Source of the DNA: an uncultured Maribacter sp.
GTDB taxonomy: Bacteria > Bacteroidota > Bacteroidia > Flavobacteriales > Flavobacteriaceae
Length of the DNA stretch: 64,000 nucleotides
Direction of reading: 5' to 3'
Assembly: GCA_947493885.1 (NCBI GenBank)
Contig: CANLTE010000005.1
Coordinates: 1 to 64,000, forward strand
Shown here in pieces: positions 36,749-45,998 of the stretch. The translations under genes were made by a program, and so were the position numbers. Below the pieces are notes generated by a model. The model was not told the origin of the DNA. It saw only the letters and a list, made by a program, of their open reading frames with translations, and made no database searches. The first letter of the stretch is position 1; each line of letters starts with the position of its first letter.

Positions 36749-39700
36749 CTTTTTATATAACATACATAGACGTATTTCCAAAAACAAAGTTGCATGCTTA
36801 CTGCTGTTGCTCATGGTTCTTGGAGGACTTGCCTTTTTGGTTTCCAAAATTGGTTTCGAAGAAGACATTAGTAAACTTATCCCCGTAAACGATAAAAACA
36901 AAGAATACCAAAAAGTTTTAAAAACAGTAAACTTTACAGACAAAATTATTGTCAACATTCGAAGTGAATGTACTAACTCAGAAAAAGAACTTTTAACATA
37001 TGCAAATCAATTTTTAGATAGTATACAACAATACAAGGGTACTTATATTAAAAATATTCAAGGAAAAGTATCGGATAATGATATTTCTGGCACCATGGAT
37101 TTTGTTTACAACAACCTCCCTTTATTTCTTAATAAAGAAGACTACGTCACCATAGCACAAAAACTGCAAAACGACAGTCTAAAAAAAATTACAGAACAAA
37201 ATTATAGAACGCTGATATCTCCTTCGGGAATAATTGCACGCAAAACCATCTTAAAAGACCCTTTAGGGTTGTCTTTTATGGCGCTAAAAAAACTACAACA
37301 ACTCGGTTTTGGTGATGATTTTGTTTTAAAAAATGGTTTTTTATTGAGCAAGAATAAACAAAACATTCTACTTTTTATTACACCTCAATTAAGCTCTAAT
37401 GAAACCGCAGAAAATGCTGCTTTTGCAGATTCGTTATACACCATTCAGAATACTTTAAATACAGCATATGATGGAAAAGTAAAAAGCGAATACTTTGGTG
37501 CAGCTCTTATTGCCGTTGCAAATGCCAAACAAATAAAGCATGATATACAATTTACCGTAGGTATTGCATTAACGCTTCTGTTAATCATTTTAATATTCTT
37601 TTATAAGCGCATAACAATTCCTATAATATTATTTATGCCAACTGTTTTTGGAGCACTTTTATCAGTGGCATTTTTATATTTATTCCGAGGAAAAATTTCG
37701 GCGATTTCTCTTGGAATTGGTTCTGTATTACTTGGAGTAACCCTAGATTACGCACTTCATATTTTAACCCATATACGCGGTCTTAAATCCATAAAAAGTT
37801 TATACACTCATGTTGCGCCTTCAATTTTGATGAGTAGTGTAACCACAGCTTCGGCTTTTTTATGCTTACTATTTTTAGATTCGCAAGCACTACAAGATTT
37901 AGGAATATTTGCCGCTATTAGTGTGCTTGGTTCTTCAGTCTTTGCTTTATTATTTATTCCTCAAGTATATGTTCAAAAAACTCGAAAGAAAACAACTAAA
38001 AACACTATAATTGACCGCTTTGCTGCTTACAATTTTCATAAAAATAAATGGGGAATTGCAGTAATAGCAGTTACAATTATTATTAGTCTTTTTACCTACA
38101 ACAAGGTGATTTTTAATAAAGACCTTGCAAAAATGAACTACGAACCTCAGCATTTTAAAGATGCTCGGGAGCGTTTAGATGCGCTTACGAATATAGAATC
38201 TAAGTCGGTTTATTTGGCTACTTATGCAAACCAACTAGAAGATGCACTCCAAAATAACGACCAACATTACCAAAAACTTCAACAACTGGAGACCAACGGT
38301 AATGTAAAAAGTTTTAGCTCTATTGGTTCGTTAGTCTCATCTCAAAAAGCGCAAAATCAAAAAATTAATGCTTGGAAAACCTTTTGGAGTTCCGAAAAAA
38401 TAACACAGACTAAAAATCAGCTCATACAAAATGGTAGTGAATTAGGTTTTAAGCCTAAAACGTTTTCAAAATTTTATCAGCTTCTTGAGACCAATTTTAA
38501 ACCACTTTCTCTAAAGGATTATGAAGCATTACAATCGTTTACCATTGAAGATTACATTGTTAGCAAAAACGACTTTACCACAGTAACCTCACTGATAAAA
38601 GTAGACTCTGCGCATGTGAAGTTGGTAGAAAATTCTTTTAAAAACGAGAATAACACGGTTTTAATAGATCGTCAAGCAATGAATGAAACCTTTTTAGGAA
38701 ACCTTAAAAACGATTTTAATTCGCTCATTAATTATTCTGTCATTGCCGTTTTAATACTTTTGCTGGTCTTCTACCGAAGCCTATCTTTAACATTAGTAAC
38801 CAGTATTCCAATATTTCTAACGTGGCTATTAACCGTTGGAATTATGGGCCTCTTTAAAATAGAGTTCAATATTTTTAACATTATAATTTCAACTTTCATT
38901 TTTGGTTTAGGGGTAGATTACAGCATTTTTGTTACCAACGGTTTACTTACCGAATATAGAACAGGAGAAAAAACACTGCCCACGCATAAAACTTCAATTA
39001 TACTATCGGTAATAACAACAATACTAGGTGTTGGCGTTTTAATTTTTGCAAAACATCCTGCACTATATACCATTTCACTAGTATCGTTAATTGGTATTTT
39101 ATGCGCTGTGTTAATTGCTTTTACCATTCAACCGCTTTTGTTTAAACTATTTATTGGTAGCAAAACTAAAAGACCCATTTCATTGCGATTACTATTGCAT
39201 TCTGTACTTTCTTCTGCATATTACGCCTTGGGTTGTATTTTGTTTGCTTTAATAAGTACCATTTTAATTAAAATAGTACCCATAAGTAAAAAAACAAAAA
39301 TGGCCTGGTACCATAAAGCGTGCTCTAAATTTTTAAAATCGGTTATTTACAGTAACCCTTTTGTTAAAAAGAGGATTATTAATGAGCCAAAAGAAACCTT
39401 TGAAAAACCCGCCGTAATTATTGCCAATCATACTTCTGGATTAGATTCATTAACCATGGGAATGCTATATCCAAAAATAATTTTTCTGGTAAACTCATGG
39501 GTTTATAATTCTCCTGTTTTTAAAATGGCAGCACAATTGGCGGAATTCTACCCTGTAGATGCGGGTATTGAAGAGGGTGTAACACATTTAAAAAAGAAGG
39601 TAGCGCAAGGGTATTCCATAATGGTTTTTCCGGAAGGAACACGCTCCACATCAAACAAAATAAAACGTTTTCATAAAGGAGCCTTTTTCTTGGCAGAACA

Positions 39701-40421
39701 ACTAAATTTAGATATTCTACCTATTCTAATTCATGGTAATTCTGAAGTGCAACCCAAAGGCGATTTTACTATCAGAAACGGAAGCATAACTGTAAAAATA
39801 TTAGACCGTATTCTAGCGAGTGACCAAAATTTTGGAAACGATGCCCGAGAGCGAACCAAAAAAATAAGTGCCTTTTTCAAAACAAAATTTGCAGAAATCA
39901 GAAACGAAATAGAGCACGAAACCTATTTTTTTGATATGATTTTAGACGACTTTAGATATAAAGGTGATACCATATATAAAGCTGTTCAAGAAGATTTACG
40001 TAAGCATAAATCTCCATATCACCAACTCACCAAACTCATTGGAAAAAAAGAATCTATTTTACACCTTTCAGAAGATGCTGGTCAGTTAGATTTTCTACTT
40101 ACTCTAGATAGCGTAGACCGCAGAATAAATACTTACATAGAAAACCCTGAAGAACAAATTGTTTTTGCAAATAGTTACATTACCCATAACTACGGTAAAA
40201 TTACTCCAGTTAATTCCCTTGAAAATATTACAAGCGCTGTAGGCACATTAATTTATAACCTAAAAAGTGAAATCCCCGAAGAGTTACTAAACAATGTAAA
40301 AAACATAGTTTTACTTAAAAGTGGTAAACAAACAAATATTAAAACCTTGGAAACATTGGGCTTTACAATAACGGATGAAAACGATATTTTTAGCATGCTA
40401 AAAAAAACACCTAGTACATGA
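36741..40421 (+). CDS. MMPL/RND exporter fused to PlsC acyltransferase and a C-terminal Rossmann-like domain
   Basis: 1,226 residues from ATG 36741. The first ~840 residues are an MMPL transporter with two sets of six helices and two large periplasmic loops; GVTLDYALH and GVDYSIFV carry the helix-4/10 aspartates. A PlsC domain follows with HX4D (His897 to Asp902, NHTSGLDS) and FPEGTR at 963-968. The last ~150 residues (ILHLSEDAGQLD) look like a Rossmann or methyltransferase-like remnant with no glycine-rich motif. It probably exports the finished pigment and may acylate it. Confidence 0.88.
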   Translation: MGNFLYNIHRRISKNKVACLLLLLMVLGGLAFLVSKIGFEEDISKLIPVNDKNKEYQKVLKTVNFTDKIIVNIRSECTNSEKELLTYANQFLDSIQQYKGTYIKNIQGKVSDNDISGTMDFVYNNLPLFLNKEDYVTIAQKLQNDSLKKITEQNYRTLISPSGIIARKTILKDPLGLSFMALKKLQQLGFGDDFVLKNGFLLSKNKQNILLFITPQLSSNETAENAAFADSLYTIQNTLNTAYDGKVKSEYFGAALIAVANAKQIKHDIQFTVGIALTLLLIILIFFYKRITIPIILFMPTVFGALLSVAFLYLFRGKISAISLGIGSVLLGVTLDYALHILTHIRGLKSIKSLYTHVAPSILMSSVTTASAFLCLLFLDSQALQDLGIFAAISVLGSSVFALLFIPQVYVQKTRKKTTKNTIIDRFAAYNFHKNKWGIAVIAVTIIISLFTYNKVIFNKDLAKMNYEPQHFKDARERLDALTNIESKSVYLATYANQLEDALQNNDQHYQKLQQLETNGNVKSFSSIGSLVSSQKAQNQKINAWKTFWSSEKITQTKNQLIQNGSELGFKPKTFSKFYQLLETNFKPLSLKDYEALQSFTIEDYIVSKNDFTTVTSLIKVDSAHVKLVENSFKNENNTVLIDRQAMNETFLGNLKNDFNSLINYSVIAVLILLLVFYRSLSLTLVTSIPIFLTWLLTVGIMGLFKIEFNIFNIIISTFIFGLGVDYSIFVTNGLLTEYRTGEKTLPTHKTSIILSVITTILGVGVLIFAKHPALYTISLVSLIGILCAVLIAFTIQPLLFKLFIGSKTKRPISLRLLLHSVLSSAYYALGCILFALISTILIKIVPISKKTKMAWYHKACSKFLKSVIYSNPFVKKRIINEPKETFEKPAVIIANHTSGLDSLTMGMLYPKIIFLVNSWVYNSPVFKMAAQLAEFYPVDAGIEEGVTHLKKKVAQGYSIMVFPEGTRSTSNKIKRFHKGAFFLAEQLNLDILPILIHGNSEVQPKGDFTIRNGSITVKILDRILASDQNFGNDARERTKKISAFFKTKFAEIRNEIEHETYFFDMILDDFRYKGDTIYKAVQEDLRKHKSPYHQLTKLIGKKESILHLSEDAGQLDFLLTLDSVDRRINTYIENPEEQIVFANSYITHNYGKITPVNSLENITSAVGTLIYNLKSEIPEELLNNVKNIVLLKSGKQTNIKTLETLGFTITDENDIFSMLKKTPST

Positions 40422-41947
40422 AAGAACATTACGATGTGGTAATTATAGGAAGTGGAATGGGGGGTTTGGTTTCAGCAATCATTTTAGCCAAAGAAGGTCG
40501 TAGTGTTTGTCTCTTAGAAAAAAACAATCAATATGGTGGAAACTTACAGACTTTTGTTCGTGAAAAAACCATTTTTGATACGGGTGTACATTATATTGGA
40601 GGACTTTCCCAAGGGCAAAACCTATATAAATATTTCAAGTATTTAGGTATTTACGATGACCTTCGTTTAAAAAAAATGAACGAAGATGGTTTTGATATTA
40701 TCACTTTTGACGATGATGAAAACGAATATAAACATGCCCAAGGGTATGAAAATTTTGAAAACTCGTTAATAGCGCAATTTCCCGAAGAAGAAAAAGGCAT
40801 TAGGGCTTACGGAAAACTTTTAAGAGATACTTGCGACAAATTCCCATTATACAATTTAAAACTTGGTAAACCGTATTACGACGACCAAGAAATGTTTACC
40901 ACACCTGCGATGGCAACCATAGATTCGTTTACAAAAAACAAAACGCTACGTGGTGTTCTTGCAGGTTCTAATTTGTTGTACGCTGGAGAACCGGATAAAA
41001 CCCCATTTTATGTCCATGCGCTCTCGGTAAACTCATATATAGAAAGCTCATACCGATGTGTAAATGGTGGAAGCCAAATAACAAAACTTCTTATTCGTGA
41101 ATTTAAAAAATATGGTGGTGACACCTTTAAACATAGCAAAGTTGTAAAACTCCAATGCGAGGATAAAAAGATTACCACGGCAATTACCAAAGACGGAAAA
41201 GTTGTAAATGGTGATTTGTTTATTTCAAATATAGAACCAAAACTCACCCTTAAAATGGTGGGTGAAGACAACTTTAGAAAATCGTTTCGCAATCGTATCG
41301 AACAAATAGAAAGTACGGTTGCTGCCTTTAGTATTCATGTAGTATTAAAACCCAAAACTTTTAAATACCTCAACAAAAACTACTATCATTATAAGAATGC
41401 GAATAGCGTTTGGGATTCCCATTCGTATACCGAAGAAAGTTGGCCAATAAGCTACATGCTTTCTATGGGTGTAAAAAAGGGTATGGATGAATGGGCGGAT
41501 CAGTTTACTGCCATTACCTACATGAAATATGAAGATGTTAAACCTTGGGAAGGCACTTTTAACACTGTTGCAAATAAAAATGAAAGAGGGCAAACTTATG
41601 ACGAATTCAAGCAACAGAAAACCGAAAAATTATTAGCGGAAATCGAAAAGAAATTTCCAAATATTAAGGACTGTATTCAATCTATTTATACCTCTACCCC
41701 CCTTTCCTATAGAGATTATATTGCCTGTAACGAAGGAGGTATGTACGGTTACGTAAAAGACATTAATAATCCGCTTAAATCCATTATTTCTCCAAAAACA
41801 AAAATCAGCAACTTATTATTTACTGGGCAAAGTTTAAATATGCACGGTATTTTAGGAGTTACCATTAGCGGTGTTGTTACTTGCTCTGAAATATTGGGTA
41901 GAGAATATTTATTGAATAAAATTTTAGAGGCTAACAAAGCAGAATGA
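40418..41947 (+). CDS. FAD/NAD(P)-dependent oxidoreductase, phytoene-desaturase/retinol-saturase type
   Basis: The N-terminal dinucleotide motif GSGMGGLVSAIILAKEG (about residues 11-27), EKNNQYGGN and a C-terminal FTGQSLNMHGILGV FAD motif place it in the CrtI/COG1233 superfamily. 509 residues is typical. It may set double bonds or their geometry in the polyene, but its exact reaction is unknown. It overlaps the MMPL gene by 4 bases and the next gene by 4. Confidence 0.85.
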   Translation: MKEHYDVVIIGSGMGGLVSAIILAKEGRSVCLLEKNNQYGGNLQTFVREKTIFDTGVHYIGGLSQGQNLYKYFKYLGIYDDLRLKKMNEDGFDIITFDDDENEYKHAQGYENFENSLIAQFPEEEKGIRAYGKLLRDTCDKFPLYNLKLGKPYYDDQEMFTTPAMATIDSFTKNKTLRGVLAGSNLLYAGEPDKTPFYVHALSVNSYIESSYRCVNGGSQITKLLIREFKKYGGDTFKHSKVVKLQCEDKKITTAITKDGKVVNGDLFISNIEPKLTLKMVGEDNFRKSFRNRIEQIESTVAAFSIHVVLKPKTFKYLNKNYYHYKNANSVWDSHSYTEESWPISYMLSMGVKKGMDEWADQFTAITYMKYEDVKPWEGTFNTVANKNERGQTYDEFKQQKTEKLLAEIEKKFPNIKDCIQSIYTSTPLSYRDYIACNEGGMYGYVKDINNPLKSIISPKTKISNLLFTGQSLNMHGILGVTISGVVTCSEILGREYLLNKILEANKAE

Positions 41948-43635
41948 AACTGCAGCAATTCACATATTACCTAATCTGCTTACTCGGAATTGTTTTCGTA
42001 AACTCCTGTGGTGTTTCAAAATCATTGAAAGACACCCCTAAGCTGTCTGGTTACGATTTAAAAAAACCAGAACGAGTTAAAGTTTCTGACACCACATTTG
42101 CATCAAATAATGGTTTCTTAAATAAAAACAAACAAGGTCTTTGGGAACTTTATGTTGAAGGAAACCCCATGGAAATAGGCCTTACCACAGGCGCACTTAC
42201 CCAAGAGCTATTTCATAAACAAGAAAACGCATTACTTTCTAAGGTTTCAGAAATGGTGCCTTCCAAAACAAAGCAGTATTTGCTACGCAAGTTTTTGGCA
42301 TGGTACAATCGTAAAATGTACTTAAATGTAAAAGAAGAATACAAGACTGAAATTTACGGATTATCTCAATTCGCTTCTGATAAATACGAGTACGTGGCGG
42401 AACCTTATCGCAGAATTTTATACTTGCATGGTGCACACGACATTGGTCATGCATTACAAGATTTAGCACTTGTGGGCTGTTCTTCATTTGCTGCCTGGGG
42501 CGATAAAACACAGGATGGAAAATTAATTATTGGAAGGAATTTTGATTTTTATGCAGGCGATGAGTTTGCCGAAGAAAAAATTATAGCCTTTGTAAATCCC
42601 GATGAAGGACATTCATTTATGTCCGTAACCTGGGGAGGAATGATTGGTGTGGTTTCAGGAATGAATAATCAAGGAATAACAGTAACCATGAATGCTGGCA
42701 AGTCTAAGTTTCCATTAGTTGCCAAAACCCCTATTTCATTAGTTACCCGAGAAATTTTACAATATGCTTCAACTATAGACGAGGCTATTGCTATTGCGAA
42801 AAAAAGACAAGTGTTTGTTTCAGAATCTATTCTTGTAGGAAGTGCAAAGGATAAAAAGGCAACAATTATTGAGGTTTCCCCAAAGAATTTTGGGGTTTAT
42901 GATGTTGTCAACTCCAATCAACTAATTTGCTCTAATCACTTTCAAAGTAAAGCGTATGAGAATGATAAAAACAATGCTGAACACATTTTAGAAAGTCATT
43001 CGCAATATCGCTATGAGCGTATGCAAGAACTTCTTTCAGAAGAATTAAAGCTTAATGTATCTTCTGCCGTTGCTATTTTAAGAAATAAAGAAGGACTAAA
43101 TGAAAAGCCTATTGGTTATGGAAACGAAAAAGCATTAAATCAGCTTTTAGCACATCATGGTATTGTATTTAAACCCGAAGATTTACAAGTTTGGGTTTCA
43201 TCTAACCCCTATCAACTGGGTGAATTTGTGGCGTACGATTTAAATAAAATATTCAACGGCATAAAAAAGGGACACCAAATTAAAGTTGAACAAAGCCAAA
43301 ATCTGCTTTCTTCAAAAAACCTAAATATTAAAAAAGATGCCTTTTTAGTATCTAAAGCATTTGCAGATTATCAAAAATATCGTGAACTAAGAACAAAGGT
43401 ATTAGCAGCAATACATCAGCAACATAAGATTGATTATACCTCGTTATCTGAAATGCAAAAAAGTAATCCTGAATATTGGGAGGCCTATTACATTTCTGGA
43501 AAATATCTTTATGAAAACGAATATTATACTGCGGCATTAGAAGCCTTTACTATTGCTAATACCAAAGAGATTACAACACTTACAGATAAAGAAAATATTA
43601 GTAAGTACATCAAAAAATTAAAACGCAAACTATGA
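41944..43635 (+). CDS. C45-family Ntn hydrolase/acyltransferase lipoprotein
   Basis: Lipobox VNSC (Cys22) anchors the protein. The Ntn block VGCSSFAAWG has the probable nucleophile Cys179 that would be exposed by autocleavage, as in acyl-CoA:6-aminopenicillanate acyltransferases, and GRNFDFY and TMNAGKS follow. About 140 C-terminal residues are helical and TPR-like. An envelope acyl transfer or deacylation step is likely; the substrate is unknown. Confidence 0.82.
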   Translation: MKLQQFTYYLICLLGIVFVNSCGVSKSLKDTPKLSGYDLKKPERVKVSDTTFASNNGFLNKNKQGLWELYVEGNPMEIGLTTGALTQELFHKQENALLSKVSEMVPSKTKQYLLRKFLAWYNRKMYLNVKEEYKTEIYGLSQFASDKYEYVAEPYRRILYLHGAHDIGHALQDLALVGCSSFAAWGDKTQDGKLIIGRNFDFYAGDEFAEEKIIAFVNPDEGHSFMSVTWGGMIGVVSGMNNQGITVTMNAGKSKFPLVAKTPISLVTREILQYASTIDEAIAIAKKRQVFVSESILVGSAKDKKATIIEVSPKNFGVYDVVNSNQLICSNHFQSKAYENDKNNAEHILESHSQYRYERMQELLSEELKLNVSSAVAILRNKEGLNEKPIGYGNEKALNQLLAHHGIVFKPEDLQVWVSSNPYQLGEFVAYDLNKIFNGIKKGHQIKVEQSQNLLSSKNLNIKKDAFLVSKAFADYQKYRELRTKVLAAIHQQHKIDYTSLSEMQKSNPEYWEAYYISGKYLYENEYYTAALEAFTIANTKEITTLTDKENISKYIKKLKRKL

Positions 43636-44921
43636 TTCCTGAAATTGAAAAGGCATCTGCTCAAGAAATAAAATTGTTTCAAGAAGAAAAACTGAAACAA
43701 CTTATTCCCTATTTACAGGAACATTCCGTTTATTATCAGCAACTTTTTAAACGTAACAATATAGCGGTATCAGATATTAAAACTCTTGAAGATTTAGTAA
43801 AAATACCTACGACTACTAAAGATGAGCTTCAAAAATATAATAACGATTTTATTTGTGTTCCAAGCACCAAAATTATTGACTACGTAACCACATCAGGAAC
43901 TATAGGAGAGCCTGTTACAGTTGCTTTAACCGATGCCGATTTAGAACGCCTTGCCTATAACGAAGCTATTTCGTTTGCATGTGCTGGAGTGGTAAAAGAA
44001 GATATTTTACAACTCACCACTACAATTGACAGGAGATTTATGGCAGGTTTGGCGTATTTTTTAGGTACACGTAAACTTGGTGCAGGTATTATTAGGGTTG
44101 GCGCGGGTATTCCTGAATTGCAATGGGATACTATTAAAAAATTTAAACCCACATATTTAATTGTGGTACCTTCCTTTTTACTAAAACTGATGCAATATGC
44201 TGAGGAACACAACATTAATTTGGAAGAATCCGGAATAAAAGGGGCTATTTGCATTGGAGAATCGCTACGTAATCAAGATTTTTCGCTAAACATTTTAGGT
44301 AACAAAATTAAAAATGCGTGGGATATTGAGTTGTATTCCACCTACGCCTCTACCGAAATGAGTACAGCTTTTACGGAATGTTCGGCGCAACAAGGTGGAC
44401 ACCATCATCCGGAACTTATTATTGTTGAAATTTTAGACGAAAACAATAACCCTGTTCCTAAAGGAGAAGAAGGTGAACTCACTATTACCACTTTAGGCGT
44501 TGAAGGCATGCCTCTTTTGCGCTTTAGAACGGGTGATATTGTTATTGCGCATGACGAAGCTTGTTCGTGCGGAAGAAACACTCTGCGTTTGGGTCCTGTT
44601 GTAGGGCGTAAAAAACAAATGATTAAATATAAAGGCACTACCCTGTATCCACCTGCGATGGATAATTTACTAAACGATTTTAATGAGGTAGAAAGCCATG
44701 TTATTGAAATTTACCACAATAGTATTGGCACTGATGAAATTCTTATTAAAATAGCTTCTAAAACCTCATCAGACCAACTATTAAATAATATTAAAGATCA
44801 TTTTAGATCTAAACTAAGAGTTTCACCCAGAATTGAGTTTTGCGATAAAAAAGAAATTCAAAAATTAAGTTTTTCCAAACTGGGGAGAAAACCGGTTACG
44901 GTTTTTGATAAAAGAAAGTAA
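43632..44921 (+). CDS. PaaK-like acyl-CoA/ACP ligase, probable 4-coumarate activating enzyme
   Basis: 429 residues of the phenylacetate-CoA ligase family. Adenylation motifs: TTSGTIGEPVTVAL (P-loop), STYASTEMS (A5-like) and LRFRTGDIV (A7-like). It would activate 4-coumarate from the TAL reaction for loading on ACP, closing the logic of the cluster. It is the last gene of the run; a GC-rich repeat region follows directly. Confidence 0.85.
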   Translation: MIPEIEKASAQEIKLFQEEKLKQLIPYLQEHSVYYQQLFKRNNIAVSDIKTLEDLVKIPTTTKDELQKYNNDFICVPSTKIIDYVTTSGTIGEPVTVALTDADLERLAYNEAISFACAGVVKEDILQLTTTIDRRFMAGLAYFLGTRKLGAGIIRVGAGIPELQWDTIKKFKPTYLIVVPSFLLKLMQYAEEHNINLEESGIKGAICIGESLRNQDFSLNILGNKIKNAWDIELYSTYASTEMSTAFTECSAQQGGHHHPELIIVEILDENNNPVPKGEEGELTITTLGVEGMPLLRFRTGDIVIAHDEACSCGRNTLRLGPVVGRKKQMIKYKGTTLYPPAMDNLLNDFNEVESHVIEIYHNSIGTDEILIKIASKTSSDQLLNNIKDHFRSKLRVSPRIEFCDKKEIQKLSFSKLGRKPVTVFDKRK

Positions 44922-44929
44922 CCACCCCC

Positions 44930-44943
44930 CTCGACTCCGCTCG
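44930..44943 (+). repeat. Dispersed GC-rich motif, copy 1
   Basis: CTCGACTCCGCTCG in an otherwise AT-rich gap. The reverse complement occurs at 45343-45356, another direct copy at 45736-45749, and a hairpin made of both orientations at 45928-45963. Confidence 0.75.
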
Positions 44944-45017
44944 GGAAGGGGTTACTTTAATTTTCTAACCTTTACTCATACAAACTTCTCTTAGGAAGGA
45001 ATCCCTATAATTGTCCA

Positions 45018-45218
45018 AAAAAACGCACACAACCCTTACTCGGGGAGGGATTACTTTAATTCTCTGAAACTTTAATTAAACAATCTAAGTTGGAGAAAGA
45101 GTTTCAATATTTATCTAAAAAACGCACACAACCCTTACTCGGGGAGGGCGGCTTACTTTAATTCTCTGAAACTTTACTCAAATAAGCTTCACTTGAAAAA
45201 GGATTTCCATATTTATCT
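45018..45218 (+). repeat. Two tandem direct repeat units of about 100 bp
   Basis: Unit 1 (45018-45116) and unit 2 (45117-45218) both start with an A run and ACGCACACAACCC, continue through TTACTCGGGGAGGG and TTACTTTAATTCTCTGAAAC, and end with ATATTTATCT. A third, more diverged copy precedes them (about 44940-45017). The units end without genes, so this looks like a locally amplified noncoding repeat. Confidence 0.75.
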
Positions 45219-45256
45219 AAAACCTTACTCATTACCTATAAGTTGAAGACATCGAC

Positions 45257-45670
45257 TCATTTTCGAATTGAAGTTTCTGTGCCTTCCCCAAGCGGAGTTG
45301 AAAACATTACCTCATCTTCAAGTTCTTGCCCCTGCCCCTCCCCGAGCGGAGTCGAGGGGAGGGGTTTGTACCTACAATGCGTAAAATTCCTGCATTCTGC
45401 CAATTGCTTCAACTCCGCAAACTCATTGTTACATAATGCTACCTTTTTTGCCCGTGACCACTTTTTTACTTGACGTTCAAATCGCATTGCTTTAAAAGCA
45501 TTCTGAAACTCTACATAACCTTCCAGCGTAATTGGTCGGCGCGTACTGGTGTAACTTCCTTTGTAAAATCCTGTTTGATGTTCAAAAATTCTCCGTTCCA
45601 GATTATTGGTAATACCTGTGTAAAATGAATCATCGGCACATCGTAAAATATATACGTAATATGTTTTCAT
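45257..45670 (-). CDS. GIY-YIG nuclease-family protein with repeat-derived tail
   Basis: Residues 1-100 are a complete small GIY-YIG domain (YYVYILRCADDSFYTGITNNLERR, then GSYTSTRRPITL and RFERQVKKWSR), as in the YhbQ/UPF0213 family of about 95 residues. After ECRNFTHCRY an unusual 36-residue tail follows. It contains STPLGEG twice (residues 106-112 and 124-130), and these codons are the dispersed GC-rich repeat read in frame. The nuclease core keeps the family Tyr, Arg and Glu positions. It is probably an accessory DNA enzyme of unknown target. Confidence 0.88.
   Translation of the reverse strand: MKTYYVYILRCADDSFYTGITNNLERRIFEHQTGFYKGSYTSTRRPITLEGYVEFQNAFKAMRFERQVKKWSRAKKVALCNNEFAELKQLAECRNFTHCRYKPLPSTPLGEGQGQELEDEVMFSTPLGEGTETSIRK
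45343..45356 (-). repeat. Dispersed GC-rich motif, copy 2, inside a coding tail
   Basis: Reverse complement of the motif at 44930. A diverged copy (AAGCGGAGTTGA) lies at 45290-45301. Both encode STPLGEG in the GIY-YIG gene on the minus strand. Confidence 0.75.
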
Positions 45671-45735
45671 GGTTTTGTGTTTGTTAAACCCCTTCCTTCG
45701 TCTTCGCTCAGGAGGGGTATTGTGTCTCCGCTCCT

Positions 45736-45749
45736 CTCGACTCCGCTCG
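45736..45749 (+). repeat. Dispersed GC-rich motif, copy 3
   Basis: Exact CTCGACTCCGCTCG, here followed by AGGAGGGGG. TCGA on each side of CTCCGC, plus flanking CTC/GAG pairs, allow a short stem-loop. Confidence 0.7.
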
Positions 45750-45927
45750 AGGAGGGGGTGTTTTCTCTTCGTTCAGGAAGAATAGGCTCTTTATTTAGGA
45801 GAGGCATTCTTACACAGTAAGAGCTTGTGTATAGGAGGTAAAACCTCTCTGGTTAAAAAAAGTTATGAAATACCCATTCCTCTAAAATTTTGATTCTAAA
45901 AAGGTAAACCCTTTATTCTAACGCATA

Positions 45928-45963
45928 CTCTCGACTGCGCTGCTCCTCGAGCGGAGTCGAGAG
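45928..45963. repeat. Strong hairpin built from the dispersed motif
   Basis: CTCTCGACTGCGCT (45928-45941) and AGCGGAGTCGAGAG (45950-45963) form a 14-bp stem with one mismatch and an 8-base loop. Its position just after ssb on the minus strand suits a terminator, although no T run follows. Confidence 0.75.
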
Positions 45964-45998
45964 GAGCGAAGTCGAAATAGATTGAGCGAAGTCGAAAT
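45964..45998 (+). repeat. Tandem 15-base repeat overlapping the ssb stop
   Basis: GAGCGAAGTCGAAAT occurs at 45964-45978 and 45984-45998, 5 bases apart. The second copy touches the ssb stop codon. Confidence 0.7.

Larger units (their letters stand above)
44922..45256. other. Gene-free repeat region after the pigment cluster
   Basis: No coding frame is credible here. It contains one copy of the GC-rich motif CTCGACTCCGCTCG (44930-44943), a diverged repeat unit, and two clear direct repeat units of about 100 bases. It may also hold the terminator of the pigment operon through the GC-rich motif. Confidence 0.7.
45671..45997. other. Gene-free region with GC-rich hairpins
   Basis: No gene is seen between the GIY-YIG start and the ssb stop. 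It holds a direct motif copy at 45736-45749 followed by a G-rich half-palindrome, a strong hairpin at 45928-45963, and a tandem 15-base repeat before ssb. The hairpin could end ssb transcription on the minus strand. Confidence 0.65.

Noticed and set aside
36741-40421. Frameshift between two separate genes
   Set aside because: The frame is continuous across the pump and acyltransferase with no stop or start candidate between them; such fusions occur in related clusters.
45018-45218. CRISPR array
   Set aside because: The units are about 100 bases long and alike throughout; there are no short repeats with unique spacers and no cas gene.
45243-45473. Plus-strand reading frame of 76 codons
   Set aside because: It lies opposite the GIY-YIG gene and is opened by the GC-rich repeat; the minus-strand frame has clear family motifs.
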